Shown here piece by piece: positions 49,208-57,463 of a stretch of 64,000 nucleotides of DNA. The stretch comes from an uncultured Rhodospirillales bacterium. Lineage in GTDB: Bacteria > Pseudomonadota > Alphaproteobacteria > Acetobacterales > Acetobacteraceae. How positions within the stretch are numbered: the stretch's first letter is position 1; the number at the start of each line of letters is the position of its first letter. A model generated the notes under the pieces. It did not search any database and was not told where the DNA came from. It saw only the letters and a program-made list of their open reading frames with translations. Both the position numbers and the translations under genes were made by a program. Location of the stretch: assembly GCA_903835235.1 (NCBI GenBank), contig CAILMF010000072.1, positions 1 through 64,000 on the forward strand, in the 5' to 3' direction.

Positions 49208-50398
49208 GAGGGCCGGCGCCGCGCTCGCCGTTCGCTCGACGCCGCGCGCCGGCCGCAGCCCTTCCGCGATCAGCGCCGACATTGCCAGCCAGGTGCGGTC
49301 CCAGCTCAACCGCGCCAGCTTGCGGTCCACCCGGCGCAGCCAGGCCTCGCGCGGCTGGGCCATGACTTCCTCCAGCGCCTGGGCGAAGCCGCCGGCGTCG
49401 CAGGCAATCTCCACCAGGTTGGCGTCGCCCCAGTCGCGCACCACGTCGGTGATCGGCGTGCTGACCACGGGCAGCCCGGCCGCCAGGAATTCCGGCGTTT
49501 TCGTCGGGCTGATGAAGCGCGTGCTCTCGTTGCGGGCGAAGGGCATGAAGCCGGCATCCCAGCCCGCCAGGTAGGCCGGCAGTTCCGCGTATTTCTTGCT
49601 GCCCAGCCAGTGGATATTGGCCGCGCGCGGCAGCAGGGCCGGGTCTATCTTCACCACCGGGCCGATCATCACCAGCTGCCAGTCCGGCCGCAGCGCCGCC
49701 AGGGCGCCGACCAGGTCCAGGTTCATCCGTTCATCCACCACGCCGAAGAAGCCGATGCGCGGATGCGGAATGCCCGCCTGGTCCGCGGGTTCGGGCCGGC
49801 CGGCCTCGCGCGCCTGATGAAAATGCGGCGCGTCGATGGAGGAGGGGAAGCAATGCACCTGGGGGTGCCGGCCGCGCTTGGCCTCGTACAGGCTGCGGCC
49901 GCCGGTGAAGACCAGGTCGGCGCGGGCGAGCAACTGCCGCTCCAGCTCCACCAGCGCCGGCGGGGCGCCGCGGAAGGCCGAGAGTTCGTCCATGCAGTCG
50001 TACACGGTCAGGTCCGGCGCCAGGTGCGCGGCGAAGGTCAGCGCCATGGGCGTGTAGAACCACAGCGCCAGGCGGCGCCCGGCCTGGCCGGCCAGCAGCG
50101 CGTCCAGCATGCGGCGCTGCGCCGCCAGCACCGCGGCTTCCGGCAACCCCTCCGGCAGGTGCGGCACGCAGACCGTCACGCCTTCCGGCGTGCGGCGGCG
50201 TTCCAGCCGCGGCTGCGCGCCGGCGGCGAAGACCGGCTCCTCGAAGAACAGCACCTCGTAGCCCTCGGTGGCGCGGGTCAGCAGGTGCTGCGGGCGTTGC
50301 AGCACGAAGTCCCAACGCAGGTGGGAAAGGCACAGCAGCAGCGGGCGCTCGGCACGCGGGCGGGCGAGGGCAATGGTGCCCAGGGCGGCATCGGACAT
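49205..50398 (-). CDS. Glycosyltransferase (TuaH/family 4-like)
   Basis: The 397-residue protein begins LLLCLSHLRWDFVLQRPQHLLTRATEGYEVLFFEEPV, a pattern of TuaH-like glycosyltransferases. The middle has LTVYDCMDELSAFRGAPPALVELERQLLARADLVFTGGRSLYEAKRG. The donor-binding half shows HPRIGFFGVVDERMNLDLVGALAALRPDWQLVMIGPV and FLAAGLPVVSTPITDVVRDWG, the family-4-type nucleotide-sugar motif. It probably adds sugars to a surface polymer; the acceptor is unknown. ATG 50,398 was chosen because the conserved region starts about 20 residues later. It ends in a palindromic element. Confidence 0.85.
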   Translation of the reverse strand: MSDAALGTIALARPRAERPLLLCLSHLRWDFVLQRPQHLLTRATEGYEVLFFEEPVFAAGAQPRLERRRTPEGVTVCVPHLPEGLPEAAVLAAQRRMLDALLAGQAGRRLALWFYTPMALTFAAHLAPDLTVYDCMDELSAFRGAPPALVELERQLLARADLVFTGGRSLYEAKRGRHPQVHCFPSSIDAPHFHQAREAGRPEPADQAGIPHPRIGFFGVVDERMNLDLVGALAALRPDWQLVMIGPVVKIDPALLPRAANIHWLGSKKYAELPAYLAGWDAGFMPFARNESTRFISPTKTPEFLAAGLPVVSTPITDVVRDWGDANLVEIACDAGGFAQALEEVMAQPREAWLRRVDRKLARLSWDRTWLAMSALIAEGLRPARGVERTASAAPAL

Positions 50399-50525
50399 CG
50401 GCTTGCTCTCCGGCGGTGCAGGCCAGGCGCTGGCATGCACCCTGATGGGGCCAGGTCCTGCGGTTGGCGATGGCGCTTCAACGCCCCTGCCACGCCGCGG
50501 GTTGCCGGCACCATGCCGCAGTGCG

Positions 50526-51221
50526 TCAATCCGGGGCGGTGACCTTGTCGCGATAGTTGCAGTGGTCGCGCGCAACACAACGCCAGCATTCTGGCGCGCG
50601 GGCCTTGCAGACGTAGCGGCCGTGCAGGATCAGCCAGTGATGCGCGTCGCGCAGCAACTCCGGTGGGCATTTGCGGACCAGGCCGTCTTCCACCAGGCGC
50701 GTGGTCTTGCCCGGCGCCAGGCCGGTGCGGTTGCCCAGGCGGAAGATGTGGGTGTCCACCGCCATGGTCTGTTCGCCGAAGGCGATGTTCAGCACCACAT
50801 TGGCGGTCTTGCGGCCAACGCCGGGCAGGGCTTCCAGGGCGGCGCGGTCGCCGGGCACCTCGCCACCATGCAGCGCCACCAGCTGGGCGGCGAGGGCGGC
50901 GACGTTCTTCGCCTTGCCCTGCCATAGCCCGATGGTTCGGATGTAGGGGCCGATGCCCTCGGCCCCCAGCGCCGCCATGGCGGCCGGGGTGGGGGCGGCG
51001 TCGAACAGGCGGGGCGTGCACTTGTTCACCGCGGCGTCGGTGGTCTGGGCGGAGAGCACCACCGCCACCAGCAGTTGGAAGTGGTCCTGGTAGAACAGCT
51101 CGGTCTCCGGCGCGGGGTTGGCCTGGGCCAGGGCGCGGATGAAGGCGCCGGCCTGGGCGGCGTTCATCCGGCGGGCGCGGCGGGGGTCGGTGGCGGTGCC
51201 GTGAAGCGGGGGGCGGGACAT
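50526..51221 (-). CDS. nth: Endonuclease III
   Basis: Nth is a base-excision repair glycosylase/AP lyase for oxidised pyrimidines. The 231-residue protein has LLVAVVLSAQTTDAAVNKCTPRLFDAAPTP, the helix-hairpin-helix LEALPGVGRKTANVVLNIAFGEQTMAVDTHIFRLGNRTG with the catalytic Lys and Asp, and the iron-sulphur loop CKARAPECWRCVARDHC (C-6-C-2-C-5-C). ATG 51,221 was chosen; ATG 51,167 (MNAAQAGAF) is an alternative. It is divergent from the DUF2244 gene, a frequent neighbour. Confidence 0.95.
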   Translation of the reverse strand: MSRPPLHGTATDPRRARRMNAAQAGAFIRALAQANPAPETELFYQDHFQLLVAVVLSAQTTDAAVNKCTPRLFDAAPTPAAMAALGAEGIGPYIRTIGLWQGKAKNVAALAAQLVALHGGEVPGDRAALEALPGVGRKTANVVLNIAFGEQTMAVDTHIFRLGNRTGLAPGKTTRLVEDGLVRKCPPELLRDAHHWLILHGRYVCKARAPECWRCVARDHCNYRDKVTAPD

Positions 51222-51289
51222 GATGCTTTCGACTATGGCAGGATGCCCGATGCGACCCAATTGCATCCGGCATCACCCGGGAACCGGCC

Positions 51290-51811
51290 ATGTCCGCCAC
51301 CAGCCCAGCCATTCTGTTCGAGGCCCATAGCGCCCCGCCGCTGGCGCTGGGCGACCGCGGGCTGTTGCTGTTGGCGGGCATGCTGGCGCTGGGCAGCCTG
51401 GTGACGGGCACGCTGTTCGTGGTGCTGGGGGCCTGGCCGGTGCTGGGCTTCACCGGGGCCGAGGGCGCGATGGTGATCGGCCTGCTGCTGCTGTACCGGC
51501 GCCGGGCCCGCCGCCGCAGCGAGCTGGTGCTGCTGACCGAGGAGGCGCTGACCATTCGCCGGCGCGACAACCAGGGCCGGCCGCAGGTGATCCGGCTGGA
51601 CCCCTATTGGGCACGGCTGCGGTTGCAGGAAAGGCCCGGCCGGGTCAGCGCCCTGCACCTGGTGCAGCGCGGGGCGGCGGTGGAGATCGGCCAGTTGCTG
51701 GGCGAGGACGACAAGCGCGACCTGGCGGAAGCGCTGGGCGCGGCGCTGGCGCGCTACCGCAATCCGGTCTTCGACAACCCGCAGTTGCGGGACGCCGACC
51801 CTCAAAAATAG
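51290..51811 (+). CDS. DUF2244 membrane protein
   Basis: The 173-residue protein has two N-terminal membrane helices (LLLLAGMLALGSLVTGTLFVVLGAWPVLGF and EGAMVIGLLLLYRRRARRR). The cytosolic DUF2244 part (LVLLTEEALTIRRRDNQGRPQVIRLDPYWARLRLQ) follows. The family is found next to nth and cytochrome genes in alphaproteobacteria and has no assigned function. A perfect hairpin (51,821-51,844) follows the stop. Confidence 0.85.
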   Translation: MSATSPAILFEAHSAPPLALGDRGLLLLAGMLALGSLVTGTLFVVLGAWPVLGFTGAEGAMVIGLLLLYRRRARRRSELVLLTEEALTIRRRDNQGRPQVIRLDPYWARLRLQERPGRVSALHLVQRGAAVEIGQLLGEDDKRDLAEALGAALARYRNPVFDNPQLRDADPQK

Positions 51812-51820
51812 ATGAGGGGT

Positions 51821-51844
51821 TCGGGGAGAATACCTTCTCCCCGA
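51821..51844. terminator. Hairpin between DUF2244 and FkbM genes
   Basis: TCGGGGAGAA-TACC-TTCTCCCCGA is a perfect 10-bp stem followed by CCTTATTCT. It lies between convergent genes and could act in both directions; the T-containing side favours the plus strand. Confidence 0.65.
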
Positions 51845-51874
51845 CCTTATTCTGCGAGGGTCCGCATGGTTGGC

Positions 51875-52612
51875 TCAGCGTGTCGCGTGGATATCCCACC
51901 ATTCGCCGGGCGGGCCGACATACTCCCAGGCGGCGTTGCGGATGCCCGTGAGATAGGCGGTTTCCGCCGCGGCGTAGCTCAGCCATTCCCCCGGCAATTC
52001 CGCGCCGAACAGCCCGCTGTCGCGGCCGTCCGACCAGCGCTTGGCGTAGCTGCCTTCGCGCGGTGGTTGCGGGGCTTCGGCCCAGGATTTGTTGGCCTGG
52101 GGCAGCAGCTTGAAGCGGCTGTAGCCCAGCGCCGCCAGGTCGTGCAGCGCCTCCACGCCGTATTCCTCCACCGAGATGTAGCGCGGCAGCCGCGCCAATT
52201 GCCGCAGCTGGGCGAGTACCAGCCGGTCGGCGCCTTCGATGTCGATCTTCAGGTAGCGCGGCACGCCGTAGTGCCGCAGCAGGTCCAGCACGGTGAGGCA
52301 GGGGATTTCCAGGGTTTCGTACCGGGTGCCCTGGCGAGTGCCGTAGGCGGGGTCGAAGGAGGACCAGTGGTCGTTTTCCTGGTTGGCGTAGAAGGTCAAC
52401 GTTCGCGCCGCGTCCCAGATGCCGATGTTGAGCAGGGTGAGGCGCCCGTCGGCGATGGGTTCGGCCAGCTTTTCCGCCAGGGCGGCGTGCAGCACCGGGT
52501 TGGCCTCCACGCCGACCACGCGGAAGCCCTTGGCCAGGTAGAAGGCGGTATCCTCGCCCTGGTTGGTGCCGAGGTCGTAGATCAGGTCGTCATGGGACAG
52601 CATGGCCACCAC
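51875..52612 (-). CDS. FkbM-family methyltransferase
   Basis: The 245-residue protein has the SAM-binding core IYDLGTNQGEDTAFYLAKGFRVVGVEANPVLHAAL at about 11-45 and the FkbM signature CLTVLDLLRHYGVPRYLKIDIEGADRLVLAQLR at about 104-136. These enzymes O-methylate sugars or polyketides; the acceptor is unknown. The start may be GTG 52,612 or ATG 52,603. It is divergent from the TAXI gene with only 16 bases between the starts, and convergent with DUF2244. Confidence 0.85.
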   Translation of the reverse strand: MVAMLSHDDLIYDLGTNQGEDTAFYLAKGFRVVGVEANPVLHAALAEKLAEPIADGRLTLLNIGIWDAARTLTFYANQENDHWSSFDPAYGTRQGTRYETLEIPCLTVLDLLRHYGVPRYLKIDIEGADRLVLAQLRQLARLPRYISVEEYGVEALHDLAALGYSRFKLLPQANKSWAEAPQPPREGSYAKRWSDGRDSGLFGAELPGEWLSYAAAETAYLTGIRNAAWEYVGPPGEWWDIHATR

Positions 52613-52628
52613 GGGTTAGGCTGGACGG

Positions 52629-53597
52629 ATGGCTGAGCCTATCACGATTTTGCGCCGCGCCTTGCTGGTGGGGCTGGCGGCGCCGGCGGTGGCGCGGGCA
52701 CAGCCTGCGGTGCCGTCTTCCGCGCCGCCGGCGAGTGTATCTTCCGCGCCGCCGGCGGCGACCCCCCTGCTTCGCCTGGGCACCGGCCCGCGCGGCAGCG
52801 GCGCGGAACGCTATGGCGCGGCGCTGTGCGAGGCATTGCAGGGCGCCGCCGTGCGGCTGGCGCCGCGCCATACCCTGGGCAGCGTCGAGAATCTCTACCT
52901 GTTGGAGTCCGGCCAGGTGCAGTTCGCCATCGCAGGGTTGGAGCTGGCGCTGGCCGCCTTCAACGGCAGCGGCGGCTTTGCGCCGCGCCGGCTGCGACGG
53001 CTGCGGGTGCTGGGGCCGGTCTATGGCCTGCCGGTGCTGCTGCATGCCCGCCCCGGCCCCACCAGCTGGCGCGGGCTGAACCGCAAGCGCCTGGGCTGCG
53101 GCCCCGCCGGTGGCGCCGCGGAGGGCGTGGCCCGCGCCCTGGCGGAAGCGCTGGGCATTGCGCCGGAGGTGATGGTGGACTCGCCTGACGTGGTGGGCGA
53201 GGCCTTCCGCGCCGGGCGGCTGGACGCCGTGCTGCTGGCGGGCGGGCAGGACGCCGCCGGCTTCGGCCCGCTGGACGCGCCGTTGCTGCCGCTGGCGGAG
53301 GACGAGGCCAGCGCCGTGGTGGCCGCGCTGCCCGGCCTGGCGCCGGCCCGGCTGCCCGGTGACATCCCCGGCCTGGCCGCCTGGACCCTGCTGTTGGCCC
53401 AGGCCGGTCTTACCGCGGCCTGGGCCGAGCCTGTCGCCGCCCTGGCCCTGGCCTGGCCGCCGGCATTGCGCGCCGCGTTGCCGCCCGCGGTGCTGGCCGG
53501 CGCAGGGCCGCAGGCCAACCCGGCGCTGCCCTGGCACCCCGGCGCCTTCCCGGCCTGGGCCGCGGCGGGTATGCCGTTGCCGCAGGCGGCACCATGA
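52629..53597 (+). CDS. TAXI-family TRAP transporter solute-binding protein
   Basis: The 322-residue protein has a signal peptide (ITILRRALLVGLAAPAVARAQ) and the TAXI core: PLLRLGTGPRGSGAERYGAALCEAL, TLGSVENLYLLESGQVQFAIAGLELALAAFNG and GCGPAGGAAEGVARALAEALGI. TAXI proteins deliver solutes to fused TRAP permeases; none is adjacent here. The ligand is unknown. Its stop codon lies in a 23-base unit that is present three times, overlapping the first of two eight-codon micro-ORFs. Confidence 0.83.
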   Translation: MAEPITILRRALLVGLAAPAVARAQPAVPSSAPPASVSSAPPAATPLLRLGTGPRGSGAERYGAALCEALQGAAVRLAPRHTLGSVENLYLLESGQVQFAIAGLELALAAFNGSGGFAPRRLRRLRVLGPVYGLPVLLHARPGPTSWRGLNRKRLGCGPAGGAAEGVARALAEALGIAPEVMVDSPDVVGEAFRAGRLDAVLLAGGQDAAGFGPLDAPLLPLAEDEASAVVAALPGLAPARLPGDIPGLAAWTLLLAQAGLTAAWAEPVAALALAWPPALRAALPPAVLAGAGPQANPALPWHPGAFPAWAAAGMPLPQAAP

Positions 53598-53648
53598 CGG
53601 TGTCGCTGGCGGCACCATGACGGTATCGGAGGCGGTGCCATGACCCTG
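53585..53648 (+). repeat. Triplicated stop/start junction with two eight-codon micro-ORFs
   Basis: Three 23-base units begin at 53,585, 53,608 and 53,631, each GGCGGCACCATGACGGT-like. The TAXI stop overlaps ATG 53,594, which opens MTVSLAAP-stop; that stop overlaps ATG 53,617, which opens MTVSEAVP-stop; that stop overlaps ATG 53,640, the DUF1489 start. All are ATGA junctions. It looks like tandem duplication of one coupled junction. Confidence 0.85.
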
Positions 53649-54065
53649 CATCTCATAAAACTCTCGGTCGGGCCAAAGGATGTGGCGGAGCTGGCCGCGA
53701 TCCAGGCCCGCCGCGCCGTGGCCGAACCGCCGCTGCGCCACCAAACCCGGATGAAGCCGAAGCGCGCCGCCGAGATCCTGGACGGCGGCAGCATCTATTG
53801 GGTGGTGGCCGGCTGGCTGCAGGTGCGCCAGCGCATCATCGACATCCGCGAGGAAGCCTGGGACGACGGCACCAGCTGCGCCGGCCTGGTGCTGGACCCC
53901 GAGCTGGTGCCGGTGGCGGCGCGGCAGACCAAGCCGTTCCAGGGCTGGCGCTACCTGCCGCCGGAAGCGGCGCCGCCGGACCTGCGCGCCATGGGCGCCG
54001 CCGAGGGGCTGGACGAGCTGCCGGCCAAGCTGCGCCAGGAATTGCGCGCGCTGGGGCTGCTATAG
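53640..54065 (+). CDS. DUF1489 family protein
   Basis: The 141-residue protein matches DUF1489: [20 protein letters not shown] at the N-terminus, [35 protein letters not shown] at about 37-71 and [31 protein letters not shown]. It is a small cytosolic protein of unknown role found widely in alphaproteobacteria. Its start follows the triplicated ATGA junction, so it probably depends on translation of the TAXI gene and of the micro-ORFs. tRNA-Arg lies 57 bases downstream. Confidence 0.85.
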   Translation: MTLHLIKLSVGPKDVAELAAIQARRAVAEPPLRHQTRMKPKRAAEILDGGSIYWVVAGWLQVRQRIIDIREEAWDDGTSCAGLVLDPELVPVAARQTKPFQGWRYLPPEAAPPDLRAMGAAEGLDELPAKLRQELRALGLL

Positions 54066-54122
54066 GCCGCCACCGCCAAGGGGCTTCCCCCGGCGCGGCC
54101 GGCGCGGTATGACGCGCTTTCT

Positions 54123-54201
<79 letters not shown>

Positions 54202-54243
54202 TATTCAAAGGGTTAGCCGGTGGCTGACCCGGAACAAATTAGG

Positions 54244-54261
54244 CCGGGGTCACACCGGGGT
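54244..54261 (+). repeat. Candidate integrase arm site, left
   Basis: CCGGGGTCACACCGGGGT lies 43 bases inside attL. It matches the right-end motif at 57,926 in 16 of 18 positions, same orientation. It also contains an internal CCGGGGT direct repeat. Confidence 0.5.
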
Positions 54262-54304
54262 CATGGCGGGGCGCTGTTGGCACCCCCCTGTTCCTGGTTC
54301 GGTC

Positions 54305-55126
54305 CTAAGCGCGCGCGACACGGTAGACCGTGTAGGACCCGCGGCTTCCCGCGCGATTCCGGCCTACCTGCCGAACTCGTTCGGCGACCTCGACCGTGAT
54401 CCCCTTCTTTTTCAGGCCGGCGAAGAAGCCGCGCACCGTATCCTTGCCCCAGCCCGTGGCCTCGCCGACTTGCGCGACGGTAGCGCCCTCCGGGCGGCGC
54501 AGCATGGCCAGCACCGCCATCAGTTTGGTGCCCTCGCGGGGGCGGGGCAGCGACCCCGGCTCGCGCATGGGGCGGCCGGGCCTGCGGGCCAGGGCTTCGC
54601 GCAGCGCCTCCATCGGCGCGTCGAGGGCGCCGATGATGTCGCCATCGCGGTTGGTCTCGTCGTCCCAGGCGGCGAGGATCGCCGCGGCGGCGTCGCGCAG
54701 GTTGGCGCGCGGCGCGGCGGCCCGTGCCGTGAGGGCCTGGTCGAGCATGGCAATCTCCTCCGTCAGGGGCGCGGCCTGGGCGGATTCAGGAGCCGGGGCG
54801 CCCTCACCCTCCGGCGCCAATCCCTCCCCGCCGGTTGCTGCCGTGTCGGCCACCGCGTCCCCTTCGTTCGGGTCGATGCCGATGGCGCGCAGCCCCTCGT
54901 CGGTGATGCGCGCCACGATCCATGTGCCGTCTTCATCCTGCCGCCAGCCGAGCCCGACATGCTCGCGTGGGGCGTTGATCTCGGTGAGCAGGTTGTTCTT
55001 GATCAGGCTGCGGAACACCGCGTTGCGGGCGGCGGCCGGGAGGTTCTTCGGCGCGCGGGCGAGGCCATTCTCGTGCTGCGCGGCGGCGCTGAGGATCACG
55101 CGCTGCGTGTCGGAAAGCTTCGGCAT
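54305..55126 (-). CDS. DUF3489 protein of the element
   Basis: The 273-residue protein has a helical N-terminal region (LSDTQRVILSAAAQHENGLARAPKNLPAAARNAVFRSLIKNNLLTE, about 4-50), which reads like a winged-helix segment. An acidic, Ala-rich linker follows. The C-terminal DUF3489 domain shows GTKLMAVLAMLRRPEGATVAQVGEATGWGKDTVRGFFAGLKKKGITVEVAE, a second helix-turn-helix-like fold. DUF3489 proteins recur on integrated elements and phages in alphaproteobacteria; they may regulate transcription, but this is not shown. ATG 55,126 was chosen at MPKLSDTQ; upstream ATGs at 55,135 and 55,156 exist. Confidence 0.78.
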   Translation of the reverse strand: MPKLSDTQRVILSAAAQHENGLARAPKNLPAAARNAVFRSLIKNNLLTEINAPREHVGLGWRQDEDGTWIVARITDEGLRAIGIDPNEGDAVADTAATGGEGLAPEGEGAPAPESAQAAPLTEEIAMLDQALTARAAAPRANLRDAAAAILAAWDDETNRDGDIIGALDAPMEALREALARRPGRPMREPGSLPRPREGTKLMAVLAMLRRPEGATVAQVGEATGWGKDTVRGFFAGLKKKGITVEVAERVRQVGRNRAGSRGSYTVYRVARA

Positions 55127-55195
55127 GGGGGTCATTGGGGTCTCCGGGTCCAGCACCCGACCATCCGGGTGCTACGACCCCGAGCCCCTGCAGGC

Positions 55196-55723
55196 TTACG
55201 CGGGCCAGGAGCTGCGGCGGAGGAGGTACCAGGCCCGGAGCGTTGACAGCGAATAGACCGGCTTCGGATCCGCTTGCGCCGTGACGGCGGGCGGCATCGC
55301 ATCATGCGCAAGGCTGACCTGTGCCAGCGCGGCCTCGGCAATGCGGACCTGGAACAGCACGACAGCGCCCAGGCCGTCTCGGGCGGTGTCGTCGGCGAAA
55401 TGGGGAGAGAGGTGCTGCCAGGCTTCGGCGGCCACCTCGATGCGAGGACCGGTCGGGCGCTCGCGCGCCGTCGCAACCAGATCGCCACACTGCAATCGGC
55501 GGCGCAGGTCGTCCAGCAACTGGCAGCGCTGATATTCGGCTTCGAAATAGGCCGCGGATTTGAGCATGCCGCGATGCGTGTCCTGCCGGCCGGGAAGCAG
55601 GTCCATGGCCTCGAACCGGGCCGCCTCGGCCTCGGCCGTGGCGAGCGCCTCGAGGATGGCGGCGTCGCAGGAGCGGCGGGCCCCTTCGGCAAGGGGCAGG
55701 CCAGTTGGATGGTCGTGCTTCAT
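55196..55723 (-). CDS. Hypothetical protein of the element
   Basis: The 175-residue product is not recognised. It is helical and acidic, with RSCDAAILEALATAEAEAARFEAMDLLPGRQDTHRGMLKSAAYFEAEYQRCQLLDDLRRRL near the start and a long Ala-rich middle. No signal peptide or membrane segment is seen. ATG 55,723 (MKHDHPTG) is favoured over an upstream in-frame start. It lies 69 bases upstream of the DUF3489 gene on the same strand and may share its transcript. Confidence 0.55.
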   Translation of the reverse strand: MKHDHPTGLPLAEGARRSCDAAILEALATAEAEAARFEAMDLLPGRQDTHRGMLKSAAYFEAEYQRCQLLDDLRRRLQCGDLVATARERPTGPRIEVAAEAWQHLSPHFADDTARDGLGAVVLFQVRIAEAALAQVSLAHDAMPPAVTAQADPKPVYSLSTLRAWYLLRRSSWPA

Positions 55724-55873
55724 GCGATTCCCTGGCTTGTGCGACGCGGACGGCTCGGTCGCCGGTACGGGGCCAGCGCGAGTCGCCGCAGGGATCGGAT
55801 GTAGGATAGCGTTCCTGCTTTGTGTTATGCCCTTCATTGTAACAGCGTGATCCTGGAGGCTCCGGTTTGCGGA

Positions 55874-56068
55874 TCAGGCTGGTTTGCCGTCGCCATCCTC
55901 AACTGCGACAGCTCGCTCCGACACCGCGGCTCGGCGGCTGCGAGCCGCGTCCTCTGGGGCCTTCGCGGGTGCGGCATGAGTGACGGCGCCGGGCACGACG
56001 TCACCGCGCGCCATGGCGGCGGCTTCTTCTGCGGCCTGGATCAGGCGGCTTCCCACGCGACTGGCCAC
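55874..56068 (-). CDS. Small hypothetical protein of the element
   Basis: A 64-residue protein beginning with GTG at 56,068 and GAGGG six bases upstream. The sequence VGSRLIQAAEEAAAMARGDVVPGAVTH resembles the leading helix of small regulatory or antitoxin proteins on mobile elements, but I cannot assign a family. The rest is Ala/Arg-rich. The remaining bases between 55,724 and 56,228 hold the divergent control region of this frame and prlF. Confidence 0.4.
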   Translation of the reverse strand: MASRVGSRLIQAAEEAAAMARGDVVPGAVTHAAPAKAPEDAARSRRAAVSERAVAVEDGDGKPA

Positions 56069-56228
56069 GTCACGCCCTCCTCTGCGGCATCAGCACCTCG
56101 ATCTATATGGGCTTCCTGTGGGCAAGGGCAGCGATCTGACTGCCAGCCCTGGATTCTGGTCGACAGAAACCCAAATCACCGATAGACGTAAGTACATTCG
56201 TGCTCACATTCGGTTTCAGGAGGTCGCA

Positions 56229-56633
56229 ATGGCCGCTATTGCTGGCAGGAAGGCCCCGGCGCGCAAGGCGCAAATGACCGACCGCACCGGGGGCCTCAGC
56301 TTCACCGGATCCATGGGGCAGGCCGGAAACAGCCGTGCCTTCCGGATCGAGGCAGCCTTCTTCAAGGCAGCGCCGGAATTCGCCGCCGCCGAGCGGAAGG
56401 TCCGCGTCGACCTGATCGGTCCCGGCAAGGCGCTGGTGAGCATCGATGTCGAGCTCCCGACCGGCGAGGATCCGGTGATCGGCGCCTGGCTCAGCTTCCT
56501 GGCGCGCGACATGCAGGACAACCCGCAGCGCATGGCCTCCCTGACCGAAGCTGAGGCGACGGCGCTGGAGGATCTGGTGAAGGGCGTGACGGTCCGCGAC
56601 GACGAGATCATCCCGGATGACGTGACCTTCTGA
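56229..56633 (+). CDS. prlF: PrlF-family antitoxin (AbrB-like)
   Basis: The 134-residue protein matches the PrlF/SohA antitoxin family that pairs with YhaV. RKAQMTDRTGGLSFTGSMGQAGNSRAFRIEAAFFKAAPEF gives the AbrB-like swapped-hairpin start (GRxTLP-like region modified), and the C-terminal part VIGAWLSFLARDMQDNPQRMASLTEAEATALEDLVKGVTVRDDEIIPDDVTF matches partner-binding sequences of the family. AGGAGG precedes ATG 56,229. The toxin gene starts one base after the stop. Two ACATTCG repeats 12 bases apart upstream may be its operator. Confidence 0.82.
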   Translation: MAAIAGRKAPARKAQMTDRTGGLSFTGSMGQAGNSRAFRIEAAFFKAAPEFAAAERKVRVDLIGPGKALVSIDVELPTGEDPVIGAWLSFLARDMQDNPQRMASLTEAEATALEDLVKGVTVRDDEIIPDDVTF

Positions 56634-56634
56634 C

Positions 56635-57246
56635 GTGTCGAAGGCGCCGAGGGAGCCGAAGCGTGCAACGCCGTCACTGGCTCTGTTGCGAAACGGATGG
56701 CGGATCATCCTGCATCCGCTGTTCCGCGATCGGTTGCTCGACCTCCAGCGTGAGGTCCAGGCATTGCGCCAGGCCGATCCAAACGGCTGGGAGAGCAAGC
56801 CGCAGCCGAAACTGCTGAAGCGCATCACGGACCTCGTGCTCACTGAAATCCCGCGCGACCCGGGTGCGGCAGAGTTCGAGCAGGGGGCGACGCTCGGACG
56901 CGACGCGCAGGGGTGGCGGCGGGCCAAATTCCTCGCCCGCTTCCGGATGTTCTTCCGGTTCCACTCCGCCTCGAAGGTGATCGCCATCGCCTGGGTGAAT
57001 GACGAAAACACCCTCCGAAAGGCCGGTGCATCAAGCGACCCCTACAAGGTATTCCGCGGGATGCTGGTCAGTGGCAATCCGCCATCCGCCTGGGATGCGC
57101 TGGTCGAGGCTTGTCGCATGCCTCCGAACGATCCGGCGCGAGGATTGGCTGAGGCGGCCTTGGGCCCGATGGGGGCGGTCGATGACTTGGGCGTTACGGA
57201 ACCTACCGCAGCGCCGGCGACATCGAAACGGAAGAAGCGGCGCTGA
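56635..57246 (+). CDS. yhaV: YhaV-family ribonuclease toxin
   Basis: The 203-residue protein matches YhaV, an mRNA-cleaving RelE-superfamily toxin. Visible are LRNGWRIILHPLFRDRLLDLQREVQAL at about 18-44, then the core RRAKFLARFRMFFRFHSASKVIAIAWVNDENTLRKAGASSDPYKVFRGMLVSGNPPSAWDALVEAC at about 94-158, which is strongly conserved. The C-terminal 40 residues look specific to this copy. GTG 56,635 follows the prlF stop after one base. The pair probably stabilises the element by addiction. Confidence 0.9.
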   Translation: MSKAPREPKRATPSLALLRNGWRIILHPLFRDRLLDLQREVQALRQADPNGWESKPQPKLLKRITDLVLTEIPRDPGAAEFEQGATLGRDAQGWRRAKFLARFRMFFRFHSASKVIAIAWVNDENTLRKAGASSDPYKVFRGMLVSGNPPSAWDALVEACRMPPNDPARGLAEAALGPMGAVDDLGVTEPTAAPATSKRKKRR

Positions 57247-57271
57247 ATTGCCGGGGTGGCGACCGCCACGT

Positions 57272-57463
57272 TCAGGTGCCGAGAGCGCGAGGCGGGCTAC
57301 GATCACGGCGCAGGTCACCGCCCTCGGGGAAACCAAGCAGCAGATCGGCGAAGCTTGGCCGCGCGCCGGTGAGGCGCTGCCATTCGTCGTGGCCGACAAT
57401 CACCGCCACGAGCTTGCCGCGCCGGGTGACGATGGTGGGCTCGCCACTGGCGGCCTGTGCGTC
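57272..57463 (-). pseudogene. Phd/YefM-type antitoxin remnant
   Basis: About 64 residues matching the C-terminal end of a Phd/YefM antitoxin (AQAASGEPTIVTRRGKLVAVIVGHDEWQRLTGARPSFADLLLGFP) read on from the integrase fragment in another frame. No start codon or DNA-binding N-terminus is left, and no Doc/toxin gene follows. It is a scar of a second module lost from the element. Confidence 0.75.
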
